DNA of 64,000 nt, from NCBI GenBank assembly GCA_963680875.1, contig OY804576.1, positions 79,613,668-79,677,667 of the forward strand, given 5' to 3'. Below the pieces are notes generated by a model. That model worked only from the letters and a program-made list of their open reading frames with translations. It had not been told where the DNA came from and did no database searches. This stretch comes from Bathymodiolus brooksi (taxonomy: Eukaryota > Mollusca > Bivalvia > Mytilida > Modiolidae). The translations under genes and the position numbers were made by a program. This document shows, piece after piece, positions 45,184-55,891 of this stretch; position 1 is the first letter of the stretch; every line of letters starts with the position of its first letter.

Positions 45184-45290
45184 GGTTAGGGTTATGGTGT
45201 TTAACGCCACTCTCAACAATATTTCAGTTATATCGTGGAGGTAAGTTTTATTGGTGGATGGGACAGTGTACTGGTAGAAAACCACCGAAT
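45184..45290 (-). repeat. SINE-A, 5'-truncated
   Basis: GGTTAGGGTTATGGTGTTTA, ACGCCACTCTCAACAATATT, CAGTTATATCGTGGAGG and GTAGAAAACCACCGA. Confidence 0.87.
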
Positions 45291-46020
45291 TTTTCAGCTA
45301 TACCATGACTACCAGACTTATGGTAGGAAAGCTCGTACAGACATAACTAACTAAGGGGTGAAATCCCCGTCCGTTAGTAATCATATGTCTGGAGACCTTA
45401 AAAGTTTAGGTCACAAACTCAAGTCGGTGGTGTTAGACTTTATGGTCTATTCGGTCACATAGGAACCGTAAACATATTTTAAGCTTTACATAATTTTATT
45501 TTTGTTGTGTTTTATTTTGTTTGTGTTTGTTTTTGTATTTCTTTTGTTGTAGTTTGTTTTTGTTTTTGTTTTTTTTTCTTCATTTTTTATATCTAAATAT
45601 ATACATTACTATATTACTTTTTATTGAGATCCTTTGGAAAAAAAACGCAAACTATAAAACGGAATTTTCGACCTAAACCATCTTACAGGGAATGAAGTAC
45701 AGTAACCAAAGCTATATTAAAGGACTTGTTATCTCAATCATTGCGTTGCTTTTTTTTTGTTAGTTATCACTATGCTGTAAAAATATTGACTGAAGTCAAT
45801 TATATATATACATATTTCTTAAAGTCAACTGGTAGTGTGAAACAATGGCTGTACAATGGAATTTCAATTTCCATTAATATCTTTAAAGAAATATGTTATT
45901 AGAATTACTTTATTACAATACATTTTTTCTATCTGGCTCAGCAGACCATGTATTTGGTGATAACAAAAATAATGTCAAAGGCCAATATGTATATAAATAA
46001 TCACCCCTCTAACTTTCTTT
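45291..46020. other. Non-coding interval with T/G-rich tract
   Basis: 45500-45600 is a long TTTG/TTTTTG-rich, strand-asymmetric tract. The rest is AT-rich and unrecognised. Confidence 0.5.
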
Positions 46021-46190
46021 GGTTTTTAGTAGGTTCGTGTTACAAATGTACTCGATCCTTAGTTTTATATGTATGTTTTGTAGATCGTTGTATGTCCTTT
46101 TGTCCTTTTTCTTTTGAACATTGTGTTGTCTGTCCTTCTTCGATTTACGGATTCCGGTTACCCTTTGATATCTTCAAGATCTTCTTACTA
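46021..46190 (+). repeat. PLE-1 tail, 5'-truncated
   Basis: GGTTTTTAGTAGGTTCGTGT, TTTTGTAGATCGTTGTATGT, GAACATTGTGTTGTCTGTCC and GATTTACGGATTCCGGTTAC, ending GATATCTTCAAGATCTTCTT. Confidence 0.87.
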
Positions 46191-46810
46191 CGGTTCCACC
46201 GGAGGATATACAAATAAAGATCAATATGTCCACAACAGATATATATTCAACAACATATATATTTTACTTGATTTGATTCCTTATGATTTTCTTGTACAAC
46301 CTTCCTTCAGAAAATACTCTTCATTTCTTAAACCCTTGAAGACATAATATAGCTTAAAATGGTGTCTACGTTTCAAGTTCAAATCAGTATTTCGTCCCAT
46401 TGCAGAATACATCCTCGGAGTAAATGCTCTAAAATGAAAATTGAAAGGAGCACTATCAACGGAAAGACACAATAACAACGCATACAGATATTCTGTATGT
46501 CAGCATATGATACCTCCCATCTACATCTGAAAAAATATATATGCAAAAGTGTTGCTGAAGGTATCAAAGACTTTCTGTAAACATATATACTCCTAGAGCA
46601 CTGTGAAAATTGAAAAAAATTTAAATACACATTCACCGAAGGATTAACAATTAATTAATATTTGGTAGGATGAAATATATCATGTCATGGATCATTTTGA
46701 ATTATACAAAACAAAAAACAATACCAAAACAATCACTGAATGTTGAATGACAAATGATGAAAATCTAAATGAAGGAATCTGAAATTTGAATGCAAAGATG
46801 ACACATGAAA
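46191..46810. other. Non-coding interval, nothing recognised
   Basis: Short minus-strand frames (46281-46478, 46379-46636) overlap in different phases and show no domain. Confidence 0.45.
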
Positions 46811-47012
46811 ACGACGTCTTTCTGGAATAACAGTCATCATGTACGCTCCAGTCAAAAGATTGGAAAGCCAAATAAGGAGAGGGTGAACCTTAGTTTTATT
46901 GCAATGTAATAATTGCATTATTTAGGAACTGTAAATTTGAAAAATAAATAAATAGATATATCTAATAAACCATGCCAGTGCCCAACACTGACTACTTGGC
47001 AGATGCTACTAG
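46811..47012 (-). repeat. Rep-D fragment with internal deletion
   Basis: GACGTCTTTCTGGAATAAC, AGTCAAAAGATTGGAAAGCC, AACCTTAGTTTTATTGCAAT, ATATCTAATAAACCATGCC and CACTGACTACTTGGCAGATG. Confidence 0.82.
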
Positions 47013-47079
47013 TCTATAGGGTTAGAATTGATTGAAACTACGTTTAAGCAGTTACCTGGTAATTGAATTTGTCTTGAAA

Positions 47080-47395
47080 ATAAACGTTAGAGAAAACCGA
47101 AGGGGCAATCAAGAATGATCAATCCAGAGAAACTGGCAACATTGTGTACACAAGACACAGGACTAAGATAAACCTTAGAGAAAACCGAAGGGGCAATCAA
47201 GGATGAACAATCCAGAGAAATTGGTAACATTGTGTACACAAGACACAGGACTAAGGTAAACAACACAAAACACACAGCACGTACAGAAACCTAAAAAGAT
47301 GAACAACACAAACCTCACCAAAAACTGAGGGTGTACCCAAGCGCCTGCCCAGGGCAAACATTGTCTGCCTCTTATAAGACACTTGCCATGTTACT
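47080..47395 (-). repeat. PLE-2 tail with its 3' end duplicated (88-bp tandem pair)
   Basis: TAAACGTTAGAGAAAACCGA at 47081 recurs as TAAACCTTAGAGAAAACCGA at 47169, each followed by GGGGCAATCAAG, CCAGAGAAA and CATTGTGTACACAAGACAC. The body then follows (GATGAACAACACAAACCTC, TCTTATAAGACACTTGCC). Like the 35-bp array, this is a tandem repeat at a PLE 3' terminus. Confidence 0.85.
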
Positions 47396-47764
47396 GGGTA
47401 TAGTCAATATGTGAAAACTATTGTTCTAAATGTGTACATCTATTAATATTGTTCTAAATCTGTACATCTTTATATGATTATGGCACGTGTTATTGTTAAT
47501 ATTCTTATTTTCATGTAATCGGTGGCATACGTTATGACTAAGTCTCATTTGATGATAATATGACGAATTAAACGAATTGTAACTATAAACAATGCATTAA
47601 TAAAACAAAAGTGAGACAGTTTTGTAGTAATGCTTTTAAGATTTGTTACCGATAGAGTTCCCCTTCCTACAATTAGTTTTAAACTGATTAAAGTAAATGT
47701 TTTATGTCAGAGCGTTTGACACTAGATTCACCTAATTTAAACATTAGGTTGACATTTTGACAAG
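47396..47764. other. Non-coding interval, nothing recognised
   Basis: AT-rich; contains a small direct repeat around ATTGTTCTAAATSTGTACAT (47420-47470). Confidence 0.5.
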
Positions 47765-48050
47765 ATGTTGTAAATTTTAGCTCCTATCACTTGTCTTATT
47801 CTACAATTTAAGATTGATTTAATGATTGATTGATGCTTAACGCCAACTGTAGCAGTATTTCAGCTATACGTGGCGTTCTACAATTAAGAAATTAAAATAG
47901 CATTTATTCATAGAGAGTGGTGTTGTAAAATGGTATTTATGAACATGCCGTAGATTTTAGTTCCTATCGCTTGTCTTATTCTACAATTAAGAAATTAAAG
48001 TAGCATTTATTCATGATGGAGAGTAGTGTTGTAATGGTGTTTATAAACCA
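47765..48050. repeat. Interlocked direct duplications around a small SINE tail
   Basis: TAGCTCCTATCACTTGTCTT, ATTCTACAATT (from about 47779) recurs near 47959, and ACAATTAAGAAATTAAARTA with GCATTTATTCAT occurs near 47881 and 47983. A SINE tail-like piece (CTTAACGCCAACTG, ATTTCAGCTATACGTGGCG) lies at 47836-47878. Confidence 0.7.
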
Positions 48051-49525
48051 ATCATTGAGATAGAAAATCGACCTGTATTATAATTGGTATGGTGTTACCT
48101 TTCTTAGTCGATATTATACCCGTTAAGACCAACGGAGAACCTGAGATTAGATGTCGGACACTTCATTAATAGTAATATCAATACCTAATTGCTTTAATGG
48201 TTCTTTTCATTTAAAAGTTTCCGTGCTATAATGAAATATCAATAATTTTGACGATAAATATCTTATGGTGGGCGATTAAAAACAAATACCACCGTATCAT
48301 TTTATAAAAATTTATTAGTAATTTTGATATGATATTTTCTATATGGAAACTTAATTGTAACACTATGTCCCGTCATTATATTATAATGAAACTATCTTGA
48401 GCCGTTTATGACATGTTAAAGAATGGCACAGCACTTTATTCCATTTGATAACAATTTTATCGGCAGTGTGCTGAAATTTATAGACATATATAACGCTATT
48501 TATTTCATAAACATAATTAAACGCGTCATTTTGCCTGACAACCATTATAGGAAATGTTCCGACATATGGGCATGATTCCATCTGTAAAGTTGACTCATTA
48601 AAAAAGACACTGGCTTAATCAAGGAGAAAATAACCATAACAATGCACAACCGACGGCTATATTTTGCCAATTCAGGTTAAAACATAAAATGATCAATTAT
48701 CTAAATGTAGTAAAACATTTATGGATACTTTGACTGCATGCTGGGAGAAATGGCTATTGAAATGAAAATCACGCTAATTAAAACGCCATTTTGTAATTAT
48801 GATTTGAATCATCTCGCTTTACACTAGATAATTCTATATTTATTCATAGATCGTATTTAGTTAGTAGTTGAATGCCTTAAGTTGAATAGAATGATCCGAG
48901 TGCAACAAAAAAAATTTAATGCATTTTATTATGTAAATGAATGCAATGGCATTGACGTGAAAACAAAGTATGCATGTTGAAATATGAAAAAAAAAGTTGA
49001 AAGATCAACAGTAATTAAAGATATTCTGAATAAATCATTAAAACAAAAATCAGAAAAAGAAACAAAAGATTATGCTGTTGAAGTTTGTTTACCATGCAAT
49101 AATACCATGTGCTCCGGAAGGGTAATATTTCCTGATTCTCTAGTGGCACCTGTCGACAAGGTTCATGTCGTATATCCCTTTAGTGATGGTTAATCAAATC
49201 GAAATTGTATTGTATGTTTATATTTGTTGCTATATTCACAATCATTAAAACCGAATTGTTTAAAATCAATAACTAGTCTAGTTTTGTAGATATTTATATC
49301 CTTAAGATTAACACGTTTTTAATCTTTTTAGATTTTGCGCGCTAAAATAGTTTGTATGTTTTGTCTTTTTTGCATTAGGACTATTGGCGAAATATTAGTT
49401 ATCGAAATATATATAATATTGTACATATTATTACATTAATTCAGATGCCATTCTGTTTTTTCTGGCTACTTTATTTTTCGTAATGTTATTTCTATTGTCA
49501 TGGATTTGACTGTTTTTAGCATTTG
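48051..49525. other. Non-coding interval with one PLE-1 scrap
   Basis: Mostly unrecognised AT-rich sequence. 49110-49160 keeps GTGCTCCGGAAGGGTAATAT and TCTCTAGTGGCACCTGTCG from PLE-1. Confidence 0.5.
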
Positions 49526-49697
49526 CTTAATAAAAACGTAGATATCGAATCTAGCGCGCATGGCGCGTTTGTGGAATAATCTGCAGCAAGAACGCTCGTG
49601 GCCAAAAGATACGAAAAGCAAATAATTTAAAAGTAATTTGGAGCAAGTAAACCAAAGGGACTAAACAGGATATCCAAATGAACACTGACTACTGGGC
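49526..49697 (-). repeat. Rep-D fragment
   Basis: TAATAAAAACGTAGATATCG, GGCGCGTTTGTGGAATAATC, TTTGGAGCAAGTAAACCAAA and CACTGACTACTGGGC. Confidence 0.82.
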
Positions 49698-49768
49698 TAT
49701 ACTAATATTGATATTAACATCAATATCATACTCGCTACTGGGTAAGAACTCTTAGCAATCCGATATTC

Positions 49769-50046
49769 CCGGTCTTTTCCTCATTATTGACTGATCTTAT
49801 CTCCGGGTTTGTAACTTGAGCAACACGACGGGTGTCACTAGTGGAGCAGGAACTACGTATCCTTCCGGAGCACCTGCGTTCACACCAGGTTTTTAGTGGA
49901 ATTCGTGTTTGCTCAATCTTTAGTTTTCGGTGTTGTGTTTTGTAGATCGTTGTTTGTCCTTTTGTCGATTATGTTTTGGCCATTGTGTTGTCTGTCCTCC
50001 TTCGATTTACGATTCTTATTACCCCTTTGGCATCTTCGAACTCTTC
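49769..50046 (+). repeat. PLE-1 tail, almost as long as the copy with TSD
   Basis: It starts CCGGTCTTTTCCTCATTATT, the same truncation point as the 35254-35529 copy in reverse. It continues CAACACGACGGGTGTCACTA, GTTTTGTAGATCGTTGTTTG and TTACCCCTTTGGCATCTTCG, ending AACTCTT. Confidence 0.88.
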
Positions 50047-50136
50047 TTATAACCGATATCGACAACAATGCCATACGGAGTGGGATGACATGTTCTGTAC
50101 ACAATATATAAACATGGTTAATGCGTCGACGCTAAC

Positions 50137-50494
50137 TGCTTCGGTGATGTAATTGTTAGCGTGTTCGACTTGAAAGCGATAGATCGTGTGTTCGCATCCC
50201 AGTCGAGCCAAACCAAAAACTATAAAAATTGGTAGCTGTTGCTTCTCCGAGAAGTACGCAGCTATAAGGAGTATGAAAAAGGACTGTGTGGCTCAGAATC
50301 ATGTTCATGTGTCCGAGTGCAGCGACCTGTCTACCCGCGTACTGTTGTTTGTGTGACCTAGCGCTATGAAGATCAAAATAAGTGTGTCTGTTTAGTACAA
50401 AGCGGATATCCTCATTTCATTGAATGTAACTTTTTCCCGCCATGATATAACTAAAAAATTTCTCATTTTGAGTAAAATACTCACTCACTCACTC
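50137..50494 (+). repeat. SINE-B, full length
   Basis: GCTTCGGTGATGTAATTGTT, AGCGTGTTCGACTTG, CGATAGATCGTGTGTTCGCA, TGTCCGAGTGCAGCGACC and GTTTAGTACAAAGCGG, with an ACTCACTCACTC tail. The head keeps the word order that gave rise to the 38-bp array elsewhere. Confidence 0.9.
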
Positions 50495-50545
50495 TTTACA
50501 TCGCCGTTATCTGAATTTCTCGACAATGGTTATAAAAAAAACTCT

Positions 50546-50720
50546 AAGGATAAAATTAAGTGTGTTGGTTTAGTACAAAGCGGATATCGTCATTTCATTG
50601 AATGTATCTTGTTCTCGCCATGATATAGCTGAAAATTGCTCATTTGGCGTAAAACAACAATCACTCACTCACTTTTGCCATCGTCGATATCTGAATTTAT
50701 ATAAACATTGCACATGCTTA
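50546..50720 (+). repeat. Duplicated SINE-B tail plus flank (about 178-bp tandem duplication)
   Basis: TTTAGTACAAAGCGGATATC is at 50391 and again at 50569. Both are followed by the SINE-B tail and then by a shared flank (TTATCTGAATTTCTCG vs ATATCTGAATTTATAT). Tail and flank were duplicated together after insertion. Confidence 0.85.
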
Positions 50721-51400
50721 ACTTGTACATATTTACTGATACTAAATACTCAGTATATTATCAAATGTGAATACAAAATGTGTTTTATCCTGTACATCCA
50801 AATGAACAGAGGTATGTAATATCAATATAGTACACACATGTATACGATTCTCCACTGTCATTGGATAGGCCTTCGCCGACGGAAATTAAGTTCTGACATC
50901 CCAAACCTAAAATAATTACCGATACATCAATAACAATTCGCCAGTCTTGTGTCCATCGCAAGCCGCCTATCCATTAGCATTAGCTAAATGGATGTCCATT
51001 TAATTCAATGGCAGCTCTTGGCTTATTGCAACGATTTATCAATGGAGGCGGATGGAGGGTTTTGCTTCATGAAACGCATATTGGTTGTACATTAAATATT
51101 AATTGCAAAGGTATTGTGTTTTGTATTTTGTTGTAGGATTATTTCAGTTATATCGCGGCGGAGTATTCTGTGGTAACATATACAATGTAGACAAATATGT
51201 CAGTAAAATGCCAATCCGATATGACAAAACACCAAAAATGAAATATAAAACAATGATGATCAAATAACGAGATAGAACTACACGAACAATAGCCGGTAGT
51301 CATTAAGTCTTCAATTACAACAAAGTCGGTGTGTCTAGTGTAGATCGGGTCTAAGGTCAAACAATGGTGACCAGGTTCAAATGGTTACCTCAGGAACATG
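50721..51400. other. Non-coding interval, nothing recognised
   Basis: A short SINE-A-like word (ATTTCAGTTATATCGCGGCG) lies at about 51140-51160; otherwise unrecognised. Confidence 0.45.
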
Positions 51401-51698
51401 TCTGAAAGCAGTTATATGTATGAGGGGCCGTCGTGGTCGTATGGTAGTTGGATTTACAACTACCAGTGCAATCAGTGCCTATCACCACTAATGCTGTGAT
51501 TTCGAACCACGTTCATGACGAGGTGTACTCGATACAACGTAATGTGATAAAGTTCGTCTGTTACATGCGACAGGACGGTGGTTTTCTCCGGGTACTCCGG
51601 TTTCCTTCACCAATAAATCTGACCGCCACTATATTGGCTGAAATATTGTTAAAAGTGACGTTAAATACCAAAACCCTAACTCCTCTGAAAGCAGTTAT
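51401..51698 (+). repeat. SINE-A, full length, with 15-bp target-site duplication
   Basis: TCTGAAAGCAGTTAT flanks it at 51401-51415 and 51684-51698. The body starts at GAGGGGCCGTCGTGGTCG, with A-box region TGGTAGTTGGATTTACAAC and tail AGTGACGTTAAATACCAAAA. GTGCAAT occurs in the head (51466-51472). One of the youngest insertions judging by the perfect duplication. Confidence 0.93.
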
Positions 51699-52081
51699 GA
51701 AATAGAATTCCCGTAATGGTGGACAAAAGCACAACGACCATCCTGTTTGACCTACGACTTTAGATCTCTGAACAAGTAGATAGCAACTCCTTGCAATAAA
51801 TAAACAAGATTTACACTAACGTATCAGCTGGGATGTATGGATCAAATATGCTAGTGAAAACACAGCTATTACTATTTAATTATGCGCAATTTAAAATTGG
51901 AAAACCGAAATATTCACTTTTCATAAATTATTGAACGCAATAACCTCTCAATTAAGCGAAGATTGGTGGTCTCTTAAATAATTGAACTTGTTTCTGTATA
52001 CTACTAGTATAGGTAAACATAGATCATGGGCACTTTTTCAATGAAAAAATGTTATGGATATATATGATCAAAGACCTGAGG

Positions 52082-52368
52082 TGGACCTATGTTAAGACCG
52101 CATCGGCTAAGCACGCAGCATTAAGGAGAAAGAGCAAAGACTGGTTGGCTCGAAATCAGAATAATGTGTCCGAGTGGAGCGATATGTTTACCCGCGGACT
52201 GTTGTTTCAGTGAGCTAGCACTATAAAAATCCAACTCAGCGTGTTGGTCTAGAACAGCGCGGACCTCATCATCATCTCAATGAAAATGTTCTTGTTCTCG
52301 CCATGATATAGCTGGAAAATTGCTGAATTGGCGCTAAGCAACAATCACTCACTCCTGGACCTATGTTA
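52082..52368 (+). repeat. SINE-B with deleted head and 13-bp target-site duplication
   Basis: TGGACCTATGTTA flanks the body (52082-52094 and 52356-52368). The first bases (ACCGCATCGG) jump directly to CTAAGCACGCAGCATTAAGG, so both polymerase III boxes are missing. A copy lacking its promoter yet with a perfect duplication was probably deleted during reverse transcription. Confidence 0.9.
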
Positions 52369-52660
52369 TATGTAATATTATTATACCTCACATAATAAAT
52401 AATCAATTCTATTGGTTAAAAGATAATCACATGACATAAAATAATCTGGATATTTTTGCTTCTAATCGCCGCCAACGGTGAATAACCTCAAGAATTACAC
52501 ACGTCCATTGAATAACCCTATTATTCAACGGTGTAATAACCCTCGAAAATTACAACGTCCAGTGAATAACCCTAATGGAATAATACTTTAACAATTCAAA
52601 TATTAAACAGTATATTTCAACTGTCTGTTCGGTATAATAAAACAGTTACGGCCCTCTGAA
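52369..52660. repeat. Region with repeated TGAATAACCCT words beside a foldback
   Basis: GGTGAATAACCTCAAGAATT, ATTGAATAACCCTATTATTC and AGTGAATAACCCTAATGGAA (52480-52580) resemble the arm sequences of the next foldback. They may be decayed copies of it. Confidence 0.45.
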
Positions 52661-52666
52661 TCGGTG

Positions 52667-52797
52667 AATATCCAAAATTGTCAACCCCACTAGGGTTATT
52701 TCCCTCGGGGAAAGGGAAATAACCCTAGTGGGGTTGACAATTTTGGATATTGGCTAAAGCCCTCGGGGAAATAACCCTAGTGGGGTTGACAATTTTG
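52667..52797. mobile_element. Foldback with perfect 39-bp arms plus a third copy
   Basis: The arm starting AATATCCAAAATTGTCAACC (52667-52705) and its exact complement (52713-52751) are separated by a 7-bp loop, CGGGGAA. A direct partial copy (GGGGAAATAACCCTAGTGGG and onward) follows at 52765-52797. No differences between arms means recent formation or active conversion. Confidence 0.88.
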
Positions 52798-53004
52798 GTT
52801 ATTACATAATGATTTTATTTAAACAATTGTATTGGCTATCATGCTGTCACCTGACATTCCGTAAAATTTGATATTGTTTGATTAAAACTCGTATTGACTT
52901 GGTTTCACTTTCGTTTTCCATTGCACTATGTATGACGTCATAATGAAGTGATTAATTTCATATTGACTTGGTTTCACTTTCACTTTTCATTTTAATGTAA
53001 TAAA

Positions 53005-53147
53005 ACAATTACAGTCTTTTGTATCGGTCAATACGAGTTTTTATGGACCTTAGAAATCAATATTCACCTCAGCCTAAAGGCTTCGATGAATATCATTTTT
53101 AAGGTCCATAAAAACTCGTATTGACCTCAACAAAAGACTATAATTGT
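53005..53147. mobile_element. Foldback with 47-bp arms
   Basis: Left arm 53005-53051 (ACAATTACAGTCTTTTGTAT and onward) and right arm 53101-53147 match at about 43 of 47 positions. The loop holds CTCAGCCTAAAGGCTTCG, itself able to pair. Confidence 0.85.
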
Positions 53148-54417
53148 ATAATATTCACCTCTTCCGAGGGCCATAATTGTATAATATCACCTTCGATATC
53201 TTCCGGGAACTCATAATGCTTCAACAAATCATAAGCCACATCATTTACACGTGCAGACTATAATAAATGAACGCAAAAATAATTTAACAAAATAGTATTT
53301 TAATTTCCTATAGAACTATATTGTGAGGAAAGTAGTTATGCATAAAGATTGTTCACCTGTCAAAGAATGCGTTGAACTATGTATGCGTTGTTGATATAAC
53401 GATATTTTATTAATAATACAAAGAATTCCCAATAAATCCTGTGAAAGTCAGTTCTTCTCTGGTCTTTATCCGTCATGAAATTGCATCATCGAAGCAAGTA
53501 ATCTATTCATTAGAACAAAGATCTTTACACCAAAGTTCGCAATAATCTGTAACCCCAAAGGAATTGGCGGATGACTCTCAACGTGTATTACAGTGAATTC
53601 TCCCCGTGTTATTGTCGTCTTAAATCTTAATCACAGCCCCTACTTTTTATCAGCATCTGCCACGAGATTTGTCACTCATCAGTTTTGATCTAGCAATATG
53701 AAATTATCAATTGCCCTTAGTTCATCAATAGATAACTGTATTCCCTGTCTGAGAGCCAGAGGCTAAAATAACGTCGGACTGATTTCAAACGTAATGCGCA
53801 AACATTTCTAGTGACTATATGAAATGTTAGTGTCATAATTAGTGAGACACTAGAAAATTTTTGTGTCAACAAAATGATTCATATAAATGAACGAGACTAT
53901 AAATTAAATTGATCAAAGTTAAAGTTAGACACATGGACGCTTTTGTGAGAAACTGATATGCTTTGTTTCCACAAACTAAAAGTATTTGTTATTAATTATG
54001 TTTCAAGCCTGCATTGCATAACAAAGGCATCCTTTCTTTTCATGACAATTTATTGTCTTGGAACAAAAAAAAAAAAATTCTCAGCATCCGTGATAATATC
54101 ACCTGCTTTGTAATTAAAGGTGGACAACTTTATGTCAATAACTCATGCCTTAATTGATTAAATATAATGAAGTTTGAAATTAAAAACATTAATTGTGACT
54201 ATAATAGTAAGAATACGAAGCCCTTATTTATATTTCATGGAAACTATAAGGAATGTCAGTTTTGTGTGAAACCAATTATTAAATAAATAACAATCGTTTC
54301 AGATCATTAAATAAAATCAGCATGACAATTTGCTACATTATTTCTAAGAAAAGTATTACATGTTTGTTTTAGGAAATTATCTTAGTAAATATATGATAAA
54401 TAAAATTGTACTCTTAA
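53148..54417. other. Non-coding interval, nothing recognised
   Basis: About 1.3 kb without repeat families of this window or frames of note. A 13-A run lies at about 54066. Confidence 0.5.
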
Positions 54418-54750
54418 CCACATTGATGGTATTATGATTAGCGAGATCGCATCAAGGGCGTGGGTTCGAGCAAAAGTCGTGTAAAACCGAAGACAATGAA
54501 ATTGGTATTTGTTGTTTCTCTGCTAAGCATACAAATAGCAAAGACTGGTTGGCTCGAAATCAAAATAATGTGTCCCAGTAGAGAGACATGTCTTACCTGC
54601 AGACTGTTGTTTCAATGAGTTAGCACTATAAAAATCCAACTAAGCGTGTTAGTATAGTACAAAGCAGACATCATCATCATCATCTCATCAAATGTAACTT
54701 GTTCTCACAATGATCTAGCTGAAAAAATTGCTCATTTGGCGTTAAACAAT
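54418..54750 (+). repeat. SINE-B, full length, diverged head
   Basis: CCACATTGATGGTATTATGA, GGGCGTGGGTTCGAGC, TGGTTGGCTCGAAATC, ATCCAACTAAGCGTGTTAGT and TCATTTGGCGTTAAACAA. It shows the tail word AACTAAGCGTGTT that is fused into the 38-bp array at 4.9 kb. Confidence 0.88.
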
Positions 54751-54773
54751 ATACATTTATTGTCTGGGAACGT

Positions 54774-54874
54774 GGGGAATAGCAAGTTTATTGTCACTCG
54801 AGACCTAACTATTGCTCGAGGCGCAGCCGAGAGCAATAGTTGGTGTCGAGAGTGACAATAAACTTGCTATTCTC
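54774..54874. mobile_element. Foldback with GCGCAGC loop
   Basis: GAATAGCAAGTTTATTGTCA and its complement ending ACTTGCTATTC enclose CTATTGCTCGAGGCGCAGCC and its partner GAGAGCAATAG. The stem is nearly continuous over 45 bp per side. Outer words CATTTATT and AATAAATG may extend it. Confidence 0.85.
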
Positions 54875-54897
54875 CGAGGATCTAGTAAATAAATGTT

Positions 54898-55087
54898 TTA
54901 TTATACTTCTCATACTTTTTTCTATATAAATTTTATTGCAATAAAAATACTATTTGCATAGTTTCATTCAATTTGTCTGAAAAGTACTATTCACCGGTGA
55001 ATAGCACAAATGACTATTCACCGGCCGGTGAATAGCACTTTTATTGCAATAAAATTTATATAGAAAAAAGTATGAGAAGTATAATAA
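54898..55087. mobile_element. Foldback with perfect 49-bp arms and two inner palindromes
   Basis: Arms 54898-54946 (TTATTATACTTCTCATACTT and onward) and 55039-55087 are exact complements. Inside are CTATTCACCGGTGAATAG (54990-55007) and CTATTCACCGG joined to CCGGTGAATAG (55013-55034), both perfect palindromes. It directly follows the previous foldback. Confidence 0.92.
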
Positions 55088-55164
55088 TAATCACTAACTC
55101 AATGTACTCTAAGGGGAAAAACGGTCCTATGATCCACTAATGGGATAAGCGGCCATTGAGAATT

Positions 55165-55320
55165 CGACTTCATTTCGTAGCCAAGTCACATCCAATAAAG
55201 TTATGTGTCCGTGACTCCCAGAAAGTCGGTGGCTTCCATCTGGTACTCTATTTCCTGCAACAAACACATTTACCACCACGATATTTAAGTGAAATATTCT
55301 TGAAAATGAATATTAACACA
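55165..55320 (+). repeat. Old SINE-A copy
   Basis: Diverged matches: GAAAGTCGGTGGCTTCC, CCACGATATTTAAGTGAAAT and GAAAATGAATATTAACAC. Confidence 0.55.
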
Positions 55321-55329
55321 CATATTCAT

Positions 55330-55440
55330 AATTATAGGTATATATGCGTAGATATCTAATTTAGTGCACACGACGCGTTTCTGAAATAACGTTCATCAGG
55401 TACGATCATGGTTAAAGTATTAGAAAGGCATTAAAAGTCA
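55330..55440 (-). repeat. Rep-D fragment
   Basis: GCGTAGATATCTAATTTAGT, GCACACGACGCGTTTCTGA and GTTCATCAGGTACGATCATG, close to consensus. Confidence 0.85.
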
Positions 55441-55655
55441 GTACAACTTGTACTAAAGTAAACCCAAATGTTCTTGCGATTACAATCAAGTAAACCTCTA
55501 CAATTGCCATATGCATTGGTATTTCAATACATACAGTATATATTGGTGTTCTATCATATCAATCAAAATCTATTGCAATTGTTTCGCTTACTCTTTACAT
55601 AATTTTACCTTTAAACAAAATTCCACTACTGGTCATTTTATATTGTGATGTACAT
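55441..55655. other. Non-coding spacer
   Basis: No feature recognised. Confidence 0.4.
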
Positions 55656-55858
55656 CAAATACAGTATAATAACGCTCATGGCGAGATGCACTCAATACAA
55701 CATTATATGATAAAATTTGTCAGTGACTTGCGACAGGTCGGTGGTTTTCTCCGGGTACTCTGGTTTCATCTACCAATACAACTGACCACCGCGATAAAAC
55801 TGAAATATTGTTGAAAGTGGCGTTAAACACCACAACCCTAACGCCCCAAATACAGTAT
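55656..55858 (+). repeat. SINE-A, 5'-truncated, with 12-bp target-site duplication
   Basis: CAAATACAGTAT flanks the body (55656-55667 and 55847-55858). The copy begins only at GCTCATGGCGAGATGCAC, after the B box. 5' truncation with a perfect duplication is the mark of target-primed reverse transcription. Confidence 0.92.
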
Positions 55859-55891
55859 GGTCTAAGTAATCCATTGCTGATCTACAAATGT

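Noticed and set aside
47087..47357. Related frames ending in LDCPFGFL
   Set aside because: They read through the PLE-2 3' end and its 88-bp duplicate; not genes.
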